A DNA stretch of 64,000 bases from an uncultured Muribaculaceae bacterium (GTDB taxonomy: Bacteria > Bacteroidota > Bacteroidia > Bacteroidales > Muribaculaceae). Made by a program: the position numbers and the translations under genes. Positions within the stretch are counted from its first letter, which is position 1. Each line of letters opens with the position of its first letter. Location of the stretch: NCBI GenBank assembly GCA_910583775.1, contig CAJTYD010000001.1:62001-126000 (forward strand), in the 5' to 3' direction. This document shows, piece by piece, positions 54,501 to 61,755 of this stretch. The notes beneath the pieces were generated by a model. It was not told where the DNA came from. It saw only the letters and a program-made list of their open reading frames with translations, and ran no database searches.

Positions 54501-55805
54501 TTATTTTGTACCAGGGATCAATTCAAGTATCTCCTTGACCGGCATACACATATCATTCGCCTCGTATGATCTGCAGTTTGTCAGAATAGATTTTGCTGTG
54601 TTTACCATAGCAGGATAAGCAGAACGCAACATGTGGTTCGCGTAAATCACGACATTGGCTCCCCATTCAGCAAGTTCGGTCTCTGTTATATGATTATAAG
54701 TTGTAGGAACCACTACAATCGGAATACTTGAATGAGTTTTGCGCAATTCCTTACAGAAGGATTTTATATCTTCTCCGCTCTTATCCTTACTGTGAATCAT
54801 GATTCCGTCTGCTCCGGCTTCGATGTAAGCATTCGCGCGTTTGAGAGCGTCATCAAGACCCTTTCCTGCGATAAAGCTCTCGATTCGGGCAATTATCATA
54901 AAATCATCCGTAATCTGAGCCTGTTTCCCCGCATGAATCTTCTCGCAGAAATGTTCTATGGAATCCTGTGTCTGAATCGCATCGGTACCGAACAATGAAT
55001 TCTTTTTGAGTCCAACTTTATCCTCGATAATCACGGCTGAGATCCCAAGTCTTTCCAAAGTGCGGACTGTAAACACAAAATGTTCAATTTTACCTCCGGT
55101 ATCACCATCAAAAATTACAGGTTTTGTGGTACATTCGAGAGCATCGTTCAAATCGTGAAGACGAGTCGTTAAGTCTACTGCCTCGATATCCGGTTTACCT
55201 TTTGATGTGGAATCAGTCAACGAACTTGACCACATTCCGTCAAATTCTCTTTTCTGACCATTGACATCGACAACTGTGTTTTCTATAATAAGTCCCGTTA
55301 AACCGCTATGCGACTCGCAGATACGCACAATAGGCTTAGAGGCTATAAGACGACGCAATCTTTTAAGACGAATCTCCGGAGTAGTCCCGATTTCCTTCAG
55401 CTTCTGATTAAGCTGAGTCGAGGAAATACCCTGGGTATAAGGTATGTCAATAACCTTTCCACCCCATTTTGCCATTGTCTCGATAACTTTCTGACGCGTT
55501 TCCTTCTGAACGCCCTCTTTCCAATCATCTCCATGAACAACGTAGTCCGGTTTTATCTTTTCAAGATTGGGGCGATAATCAAGCGTTGTCTGAGGAATTA
55601 CCTCACTCACACCTTTTAGATTCTTCACCACCAATGAGCGTTGATCATAATTAAGATAAGGAAGTCTCTTATAGCTTGCTATAGCGGCGTCTGTCAAAAC
55701 TCCAACAATCACATCTCCAAGTTTCTGAGCTTCGTGAATAATATTCAAATGTCCGGGATGAATAATGTCGGCACTCATGCCGACATATACTTTTTTATTT
55801 GCCAT
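54501..55805 (-). CDS. phosphoenolpyruvate mutase with N-terminal nucleotidyltransferase domain
   Basis: The 434-residue protein makes phosphonopyruvate by moving the phosphoryl group of PEP from oxygen to carbon. The C-terminal domain has [10 protein letters not shown] (191-200), VIFDGDTGG and the mutase signature [10 protein letters not shown] (261-270, EDKx5NS), which separates true mutases from isocitrate lyases. The N-terminal domain (about 1-140) is a nucleotidyltransferase with HPGH at 16-19 and may activate the phosphonate with CTP. It is the first biosynthetic gene of the locus, 157 bp after the AbiH gene. Confidence 0.94.
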   Translation of the reverse strand: MANKKVYVGMSADIIHPGHLNIIHEAQKLGDVIVGVLTDAAIASYKRLPYLNYDQRSLVVKNLKGVSEVIPQTTLDYRPNLEKIKPDYVVHGDDWKEGVQKETRQKVIETMAKWGGKVIDIPYTQGISSTQLNQKLKEIGTTPEIRLKRLRRLIASKPIVRICESHSGLTGLIIENTVVDVNGQKREFDGMWSSSLTDSTSKGKPDIEAVDLTTRLHDLNDALECTTKPVIFDGDTGGKIEHFVFTVRTLERLGISAVIIEDKVGLKKNSLFGTDAIQTQDSIEHFCEKIHAGKQAQITDDFMIIARIESFIAGKGLDDALKRANAYIEAGADGIMIHSKDKSGEDIKSFCKELRKTHSSIPIVVVPTTYNHITETELAEWGANVVIYANHMLRSAYPAMVNTAKSILTNCRSYEANDMCMPVKEILELIPGTK

Positions 55806-55962
55806 AATGTAAATCTTTATTTCCCAAAATACATTTATCTACATTTATCTATATGATGATCCGATATACCTGGGAAAGATATAATCGAGTGTTTGCTATC
55901 CTCGAATAGGACAACAATAATTCTTTTATTAAAAAGTTGGTTTTGATTTAATAATTTATCGT

Positions 55963-56871
55963 TCAGTCAGCTATATACAAATCGCTATTCGGAATCTTTT
56001 TGTAATTTGAGATTCCGAGATCTGAGATGAAACTGTCAATAGCCTTTATATCATCCTTATCATAATAAGTAAAGATCCATTGAGCATTAGGCGTTATGGA
56101 ATCTTTGACCTTTATAAGATAAGGATAATCTACTTGATTGAGTGAATGGCCGATTACGATAACTCGCTCAATATTTGAGAGAGAGGAGAAAAAGGTCTTG
56201 TTTTCTTTGATTATAGAATCTACCGGCTTGACATAGCCGTTCATCCAGCCGATTATCTTTGCCCTCGTATCATTTACGAAATCCAAATCTTCCTCTACAT
56301 AGCTTGAATCCTCCTCACGATGGTTGGAATGGCCCATAACGTATGTCCGAGAAGATTTTCTATAGCCATGAATATGCAATACCTGACTTTCAGGAATTCC
56401 ATAAATACTTTCGAGAGTTTCAGTATAGTTGAATGTCAAGTATTTATCGGAATCGGAGAGACGATAGACCGGATCTACGCCTTTAAGTGGAATTGAGTCA
56501 ACCCATTCCTGAAACTTAGTCATGAAATTTCCTATCACAGGGTTGAAAAGGTAATCGGGAGCGTCTTCCAATGCTGCTGCTGACCTCATCGGATGATCTA
56601 AATCAAATTCATCCTCAGGATTACAGTAGTTTATGATTTCATTCTCGTCATATTCTCCGAGTGCAGTCTCCACATCATTCCAAAGATCTCTTCGATTACT
56701 GAAATATACATCCATCTGTCCTACCAAGAAGGGATCGTCGCTGTCTTCTACCCATTCTCTAAAATCCGAGTATCGCGATTTGATATCATGCGCTATATCA
56801 AATCCGTTCCCGAGAATATAGAGAGTCCGGATTTTCATGGCATCCAAGCCCGGTAAAGTTGGATTGTCCAT
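55963..56871 (-). CDS. AbiH family phage-defence protein
   Basis: The 302-residue protein resembles AbiH abortive-infection proteins, with the opening TLYILGNGFDIAHDIKSRYS, KYLTFNYTETLESIYG and LHIHGYRKSSRTYVMGHSN. AbiH-type proteins reduce phage yields by an unknown route. A start at 56838 (MKIRTLYILGNGFD) is also plausible. It sits in the accessory block between UpxY and the sugar genes on the same strand. Confidence 0.85.
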   Translation of the reverse strand: MDNPTLPGLDAMKIRTLYILGNGFDIAHDIKSRYSDFREWVEDSDDPFLVGQMDVYFSNRRDLWNDVETALGEYDENEIINYCNPEDEFDLDHPMRSAAALEDAPDYLFNPVIGNFMTKFQEWVDSIPLKGVDPVYRLSDSDKYLTFNYTETLESIYGIPESQVLHIHGYRKSSRTYVMGHSNHREEDSSYVEEDLDFVNDTRAKIIGWMNGYVKPVDSIIKENKTFFSSLSNIERVIVIGHSLNQVDYPYLIKVKDSITPNAQWIFTYYDKDDIKAIDSFISDLGISNYKKIPNSDLYIAD

Positions 56872-56888
56872 CTTTGGAGATTAATCTT

Positions 56889-57401
56889 TTACCACCGCTT
56901 GTTTACGATGGTCTGGTAGAGGATGGTGGAGGGGGAGGATTTGGTGAGGGTGACTTTGCGCCAGCGGGGGTTGAGGCGGCTGCCGCGGGTGTAGATGATC
57001 TGGTTCTTCGCCTTCGGGAACTTGCCTTCTTTGTCTTTTTCATAGCCGCATTCGGCGACTTTTTTCTCTAACGCTTTCGCACTGCGGGTGCTGTAGACGG
57101 TTACCGTCGGAACTGGTTCGGAGACGCCGTGCGTGCGCACGGAGAAGCGGACGCGGTCGCCGGCGGGAGACCGGTATTCGGCGACGGTGTCGGTGCCGGA
57201 GATCTTCTCGTAGTCGTAGTATTCGCAGATGTTTTCCATCTGACGGAGGCTCACCTGATCGGTGAGCAGACTGCCGATCAGCACGGCGTCGACGGGCTTT
57301 TTCTTCCTGGCTATCTGCTGCGTCTGCGCGCAGACAGAGACAGAAAGGGTGAGGATGCTTATCAGGATAAGCAAGCAATATCTTTTTAATGTCATTTTCA
57401 T
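56889..57401 (-). CDS. secreted protein of unknown function
   Basis: This 170-residue protein begins with a signal peptide, MTLKRYCLLILISILTLSVS within the first 30 residues, ending near CAQTQQ. The mature part is basic and shows PVDAVLIGSLLTDQVSLRQM and GSRLNPRWRKVTLTKS. I do not recognise a family. It ends 17 bp before the AbiH start. GC is high compared with the capsule genes, similar to UpxY and the core. Confidence 0.6.
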   Translation of the reverse strand: MKMTLKRYCLLILISILTLSVSVCAQTQQIARKKKPVDAVLIGSLLTDQVSLRQMENICEYYDYEKISGTDTVAEYRSPAGDRVRFSVRTHGVSEPVPTVTVYSTRSAKALEKKVAECGYEKDKEGKFPKAKNQIIYTRGSRLNPRWRKVTLTKSSPSTILYQTIVNKRW

Positions 57402-57615
57402 TTCTGAGTTTTAAAACGCGCGCAGAGGCGCAGAGACGCGCTACAGGCGCGAACTTTCCTTACGCCTACGGCTAAAGGAACGGGAACAGCAACGACTCAC
57501 AACACATCCGAGCTCTTCGCATCAGAGTTCGAGCCTTGGACAGCAAACGGCCCACCGCGCGGACGCACGAGTCGTTAACTAAGCTCCTGTCTTAATGATT
57601 CTTGTGCTTTGAGGC

Positions 57616-58020
57616 TTAATTGATGGTATAGGAGGAAAGGGTGTTATCCTGCATCTCTTCAATGAATGATGATAAAAGCTGCTTTAAATCTCCTTCCGTT
57701 ATAGAGAGCTGCCGGGACGGTCCATTCTTTGGATAAATATCGAGAAATACGACCGTTGCATTTATCTTAGAAACAAGATATATAAGTCGATAGCCATCTT
57801 TTTTAGATAACCTTTGTTTTTTATCCGGCAATCTTAATTTTATGACTATCAGATCATTTTCAGAGAGAATCATATCCCTGTTTATCCTTATCTCTTCGAT
57901 GCTTTTGTTTCGAAATTCATTCTGGATTTCACTCCTGACTCCCATGTAAACGCCTCTACGAACTTTTTCAAGCCGTTCAATCCTCTGCAGGAAATTCGTT
58001 ATGGCGTAATACGATATCAT
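57616..58020 (-). CDS. RelE/HigB-like toxin candidate
   Basis: The 134-residue protein has a C-terminal half like RelE-superfamily mRNA interferases: IVIKLRLPDKKQRLSKKDGY, RLIYLVSKINATVVFLDIYP and ITEGDLKQLLSSFIEEM. The N-terminal 45 residues are extra. It follows the 141-residue gene by 1 bp, a typical toxin-antitoxin spacing. Function as a toxin is inferred; no catalytic residues can be proven. Confidence 0.65.
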   Translation of the reverse strand: MISYYAITNFLQRIERLEKVRRGVYMGVRSEIQNEFRNKSIEEIRINRDMILSENDLIVIKLRLPDKKQRLSKKDGYRLIYLVSKINATVVFLDIYPKNGPSRQLSITEGDLKQLLSSFIEEMQDNTLSSYTIN

Positions 58021-58021
58021 T

Positions 58022-58447
58022 TTATTGTAACGAAGAGAGGGCGAGGGAGGCTTGCGACAGAAGAGTTGCCATTCCTTCTTCCTGATTGTCTTTTATACAG
58101 AATTCGCGGATGTCGGAGGCTAACTCGGCCAATGCTGAATAATTCTTGCCTAACTTTTCGGTCTCTTCACGCATCATGTCGCCGGAGAGCGTGGCTCTAC
58201 AGGTGTCATATAATTCCTTGACGGTCTTTATCAGGATATCCATCTGGGAGCCAAAAATCTTGTAGTCTTTTTCGGTAATAGTGTTGAATTGCTCGTATAA
58301 AAGCTCGTAGAAGTCATCGAGCGACCGATTGAGACCGGCAAGTTTGCGCACGGTCAAAGTATCTTTCTCCACTGCCTCAAAGCGTTGGACGAAAGATCTC
58401 TTGCCCAATTTAATTATATGGTCTTTTATTATCGCTGTCTGACACAT
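58022..58447 (-). CDS. putative antitoxin or HepT-related helical protein
   Basis: I cannot assign a named family to this 141-residue, mostly helical protein. Residues 52-66, EQFNTITEKDYKIFG, closely resemble EQFETITEKDIEYFG in the HepT protein 0.5 kb upstream, but the HepT catalytic R-x4-H-x-Y is absent. It is followed 1 bp later by the RelE-like gene and is driven by a promoter copy nearly identical to that of the MntA/HepT pair. Confidence 0.6.
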   Translation of the reverse strand: MCQTAIIKDHIIKLGKRSFVQRFEAVEKDTLTVRKLAGLNRSLDDFYELLYEQFNTITEKDYKIFGSQMDILIKTVKELYDTCRATLSGDMMREETEKLGKNYSALAELASDIREFCIKDNQEEGMATLLSQASLALSSLQ

Positions 58448-58464
58448 AACTTCTTTTTATATTA

Positions 58465-58626
58465 TTTTCAACACAAAGATAATACTTTTAGTTGAAAATC
58501 ATGCTGTTTTAGAGGTAAATATTATGTCTAACTCGCAACATGTGCTTGCCTCAGATATTTTAAACCTCCCGCAGAGAAGCAGAGGGCCCGCGGAGAGGTT
58601 TCCGCAAAGTTATTCTGTGCTTTTGT
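58465..58626 (-). promoter_or_regulatory. direct repeat copy A with promoter and operator-like palindrome
   Basis: On the minus strand a TATCTTTG box (58474-58481) fits TAnnTTTG, about 26 nt before the start of the 141-residue gene. It is flanked by TTTTCAAC (58465-58472) and GTTGAAAA (58491-58498), an inverted pair suited to a repressor. The whole ~162-bp segment recurs at 59623-59785 with few differences, including CTCGCAACATGTGCTTGCC and CCGCAGAGAAGCAGAGGGCC. Confidence 0.75.
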
Positions 58627-58966
58627 GCTTTTGTCTTTAATTATACCTGTGCTCATGTCTCAATTTAGAGGAGTCCTCGTCTTCGACTTGGGAGGCCACA
58701 GAGGGCTAACGCGGGTGTTTATAGACAGGAGTACAGGAGAACAGGTTTTCTTTTGTACTTATGTGCTTATGTCTTATTTGGCGTCTTCGACTTGGTTTTA
58801 GTACAGGAGGGCTGACGCGCGTTTTTTTAGACAGGAGTACAAGAGAACTTCAACTAATTTTGAATGTTGAATGTTGAATTCAGCGTCGCGATAGATTTTC
58901 TGACAGAAGCACATAAGCACAGAGATTTGTTCTACTGTGCTACCTGTCTAAATTATGCCTTTTGTA
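58627..58966. repeat. repeat cluster between the two toxin-antitoxin-like modules
   Basis: This gap contains three GACAGGAGTACAGGAG-type arms (about 58724, 58803, 58828), a GACAGAAGCACATAAGCAC copy at about 58901, GGGCTGACGCGCG at about 58809 and an AATTTTGAATGTTGAATG run at 58857-58877. No credible gene is present. Confidence 0.7.
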
Positions 58967-59326
58967 TTATTGTTCTGCTGTGTCAATTTCGGCAAGGTAG
59001 CTTTCAACCTGTGACAAGAGAACCGGCAGGTCTTCTCTTATGGTCTTTTTAACATCCTTACTGTTGATCTGGTAGTATCCATGCACGAGGATATGACGCA
59101 TATTTATGATATGTCGCCACGGTGTATCCGGATGTTTTTCCCTAAATTCGGTTGTAAGTTTATACGCTGCCTCACCTATGATTTCAAGCAGTTTTACTAT
59201 CCCGAAGTATTCTATGTCTTTTTCTGTGATTGTCTCAAATTGTTCCCTTGATGAAAACTCAACAAGTCGTATGGAGGCCTCCTTTATATGATCAAGCCGA
59301 AGCGGATCTCTAAGCGTTTCTCTCAT
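58967..59326 (-). CDS. HepT-like ribonuclease toxin
   Basis: From the ATG at 59326 the 119-residue protein is a HEPN-domain toxin of the HepT family, with the RNase motif R-x4-H-x-Y in MRHILVHGYY. It cleaves RNA unless its MntA partner AMPylates a tyrosine in this motif. The reading frame overlaps the mntA end by 17 bp with this start, 56 bp with an earlier ATG at 59365. Confidence 0.92.
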   Translation of the reverse strand: MRETLRDPLRLDHIKEASIRLVEFSSREQFETITEKDIEYFGIVKLLEIIGEAAYKLTTEFREKHPDTPWRHIINMRHILVHGYYQINSKDVKKTIREDLPVLLSQVESYLAEIDTAEQ

Positions 59327-59606
59327 ACACGATGATTTTCTGGGAATCGACTTCTTTGCGGACACGAGGATAGAGCGTGCCTTCTTCCACTAAGTCAACT
59401 TTCTTGCCTAACAGATTTTCGAGTTTTTCGATGAGGTCGCAGATTCCGAATAATCCGGGCCGTTCATCGGGCATGTATTTGACGAGGATGTCAACATCAC
59501 TCTGTGGAGTTTCTTCGCCTCTTGCGTATGACCCAAAAATCCATGCTTTCTCTACCGGATGGGTGGAGAAAAACTCTTTCAGTTTTGTCATCATGCTTCG
59601 GGTCAT
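59310..59606 (-). CDS. MntA-type nucleotidyltransferase antitoxin
   Basis: The 98-residue minimal nucleotidyltransferase has the GSx10DxD signature, GSYARGEETPQSDVDI (25-40). It neutralises HepT by transferring AMP groups onto it. The start is about 25 nt from a TATCTTTG promoter box. The gene pair lies directly downstream of UpxY and is transcribed in the same direction as the capsule locus. Confidence 0.93.
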   Translation of the reverse strand: MTRSMMTKLKEFFSTHPVEKAWIFGSYARGEETPQSDVDILVKYMPDERPGLFGICDLIEKLENLLGKKVDLVEEGTLYPRVRKEVDSQKIIVYERNA

Positions 59607-59622
59607 AGACGCTATCTTTTAG

Positions 59623-59785
59623 TTTTCAACACAAAGATAATACTTTTAGTTGAAAAATCGTGCTGTTTTAGAGGTAAATATTGTTTCTAACTCGCAACAT
59701 GTGCTTGCCTCAGATATTTTAAACCTCCCGCAGAGAAGCAGAGGGCCCGCCAAGGGGTTTCCGCAAAGTTATTCTGTGCTTTTGT
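59623..59785 (-). promoter_or_regulatory. direct repeat copy B with promoter and operator-like palindrome
   Basis: This matches copy A at 58465-58626. TATCTTTG lies at 59632-59639 on the minus strand, and the TTTTCAAC (59623-59630)/GTTGAAAA (59649-59656) pair surrounds it. Distance from the box to the mntA start is within 1 nt of that in copy A. Confidence 0.75.
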
Positions 59786-60095
59786 CTCATTTTAGAGGTA
59801 GCGCCGTTGGCTTAGGAGGGCGCCGAGGGCTGACGCGCGGTGTTTTTTAGACAGGAGTACAGGAGGACATGTTTTTGTGCTTTTGTGCTTATGTCTAAAT
59901 ATAATTCGTTGTCTGTCAGGCGGACGCACGAGCCGTGGTCCCTACATCGCCGCTAACACTTTCGCGACGCTCCTGTGCTAAAAACCAAGTCGAAGACGCT
60001 AATTTCGAGCAGAACCACATAAGCACATAAATTTGTTCTACTGTACTCCTGTCAAAAAAATAATACTCCTGTCAAATTCCAGACTGTGCTTCTGT
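59786..60095. repeat. repeat cluster after the UpxY gene
   Basis: The gap holds GGGCTGACGCGCGG followed by TTTTTTAGACAGGAGTACAG (about 59829-59865), a damaged GGACGCACG palindrome at 59921-59948, AACCACATAAGCACATAA at about 60015, and TTCTACTGTACTCCTGTC at about 60038. No ORF or clear terminator is seen. Confidence 0.7.
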
Positions 60096-61082
60096 CTAAC
60101 ATTCCAAATTACTTTGGAGTTGGAGCTGGGTCTTGCTGGGACGGGCGGGGGCGTTGGCGGCGACGAGCGCGCGGGCGTCGTCAAGCAACGCGGGGGCGTC
60201 TTCGATGGCGCCGCGGATGTAGAGGGCCAGAGCCTTTGTCCAGGGGTTGGTGATGTCGCGCTCGAGTCGCTCGTAGCGGTTGCGGGCTTTGTCGTAGCCT
60301 TCGCAGTCGCCGATGAGCCGATAGGCGCCCATCAGGAAGAGACGCATCTTGGCGTCGATCTTCGGATTCGAGATCTTCACCGATCCGAAGCGGAGGGTGA
60401 AGAGGTTGAGCGGCGCGGCCTCACGCGGGGTGATCTCCCCTTTTTCGCGCCAGGTCTTCAGCGCGTCGAGCAGCCGTTGCTGAAAAGCCTCAAGCTGGTC
60501 GTAGACCCGTTTGCCGTCTTTGGCAAACTCGAGCACGCGGAGGTATTCGACATTGATGTCGTAGACGCAGGCGGCGACGTCCTGGCTGACGCGGATCATA
60601 AGCCGGCCGCTCTTGCTGCGTTTGTTAGGTATGTAGCGTCCTTTGAGTCCGGGGAAGTCGCCTTTAACAACCTCGACCACGTCGCCCTCCTCGAGATCGA
60701 CCTCTGAGGTGGAGAAGCAGGGGATGGTGTTGCTGTAATAGCGCGCGATTATGCGGAACGACTCGACAGCGGCGTTGCCGGCGGTGAGATAGCGGTAGTC
60801 ATCGCTGTGGCTGAGGATAAAGGAGAAGCCGTTCTGCAACGCGCAAAGCCGTTTCACGGTCTCTTCCGTGCCGCGGACAAAGACGTAATGATAAAGCAAG
60901 GGGGATTCGGTACGGGCGATCTTGCCGTCGCGCTCCACCATCTTGACGAAGCGGGGAGCGAAGCTGTCGAGCGACGAGTCGGTGAGTCGGTTGAAGCGTT
61001 CTACCACCTTGTCCGCGCTTTCGCGGCGCACGGCCGCTGCGGGGATGTAGTTGAGGATATACCATCTGACGCTTGACGACAT
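60096..61082 (-). CDS. UpxY family transcription antiterminator, long form
   Basis: The protein is NusG-like: an NGN domain at about residues 5-120 (VRWYILNYIPAAAVRRESAD, HYVFVRGTEETVKRL) and a KOW domain at about 130-165 (EEGDVVEVVKGDFPGLKGRY). UpxY proteins ride on RNA polymerase and prevent early termination of long capsule operons. At 328 residues it is much longer than typical UpxY of about 170; the extra 150 C-terminal residues are helical and basic-acidic mixed. It is the first gene of the locus. No UpxZ homolog follows. Confidence 0.88.
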   Translation of the reverse strand: MSSSVRWYILNYIPAAAVRRESADKVVERFNRLTDSSLDSFAPRFVKMVERDGKIARTESPLLYHYVFVRGTEETVKRLCALQNGFSFILSHSDDYRYLTAGNAAVESFRIIARYYSNTIPCFSTSEVDLEEGDVVEVVKGDFPGLKGRYIPNKRSKSGRLMIRVSQDVAACVYDINVEYLRVLEFAKDGKRVYDQLEAFQQRLLDALKTWREKGEITPREAAPLNLFTLRFGSVKISNPKIDAKMRLFLMGAYRLIGDCEGYDKARNRYERLERDITNPWTKALALYIRGAIEDAPALLDDARALVAANAPARPSKTQLQLQSNLEC

Positions 61083-61300
61083 CCTGAAAATCGTAAATTC
61101 TGGGCTTATATTTTGGACTGTTTTCGGGGGCTATTTAACGCCATCCGGAAAGTATAGAATATACTTTCACTTGGGCTTGAAATTCACATCTAATTGATAA
61201 CTACGAATTTACAAGCCCTAAAATCTTTTCTACCGAAAACTCCGGAATCCTTTCCGGAATCTGATTTGAGATGACTGTATGAAATACACACCTGCAATCG
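61083..61300 (-). promoter_or_regulatory. UpxY leader with a perfect hairpin
   Basis: The untranslated leader of about 215 nt contains a perfect 9-bp palindrome with 3-nt loop, GAAAGTATA-GAA-TATACTTTC, at 61148-61168, and a repeated TTCCGGA word near 61242-61260. UpxY-type regulators act through leader sequences, so the hairpin is a candidate recruitment or pausing site. No ORF is present. Confidence 0.55.
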
Positions 61301-61303
61301 ATG

Positions 61304-61335
61304 CAAAGTTAATATTTTTTCCGGTTTTTACCAAA
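61304..61335 (-). promoter_or_regulatory. promoter of the UpxY/capsule locus
   Basis: On the minus strand, TTTG (61332-61335) and TAACTTTG (61304-61311) are spaced by 20 bp and match the Bacteroidota -33/-7 consensus. I looked for inverted repeats around it that would make it invertible and found none in this stretch. Confidence 0.75.
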
Positions 61336-61439
61336 CAGGAGCCACAAAAACCTCTCCGAATTTTAAGGGACTATATTACATTTACGGGAGATAGCGGATA
61401 TCTTTAACTAATCTTTCACGGATTTAAGCTTCTTTTCGA

Positions 61440-61755
61440 TTACGCAGACAGGAGTACGATTTTATTTTTAGACAGGAGTACAGGAGAACATTTTTCTTTT
61501 ATTCGTTATTTCAGACAGAAGCACATAAGCACAGAAATCTTTTCTACTGCACTCCTGTCTAAAAATTTTGTCCTTTTGTGCTTATGTCTAAATATAATCC
61601 GTTGTCCGGCAGGCGGACGCACGAGCCGTGCGTCCTTACATCGCCGCTGACGTCTGAAACATGCCAAAGGCCAAAGGCATGTCCCTACAATCAACACTCC
61701 CTTGCGTCATCCCAATTGCTAATTGCACATTACTAATATCACATCGCTACTAATA
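61440..61755. repeat. repeat cluster between the SDR gene and the UpxY promoter
   Basis: The stretch holds GACAGGAGTACAGGAGAACA at about 61472, a GACAGAAGCACATAAGCAC copy at about 61514 nested inside it, the closing arm CTACTGCACTCCTGTCT at about 61546, a GGACGCACG palindrome at 61614-61643, and ATTGCTAATTGCACATTAC units at about 61710-61740. I see no gene here. Confidence 0.75.

Noticed and set aside
58022..58447. second HepT toxin
   Set aside because: It shares a 15-residue motif with HepT but lacks the catalytic R-x4-H-x-Y, so I call it only HepT-related or a putative antitoxin.
61506..61697. 63-residue minus-strand ORF
   Set aside because: It lies entirely within the interspersed repeats and GGACGCACG palindrome and has no start context or homology signal.
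61083..61755. invertible promoter upstream of UpxY
   Set aside because: A Bacteroidota promoter is present, but I found no pair of inverted repeats of about 20 bp around it, and no invertase gene is in the window.
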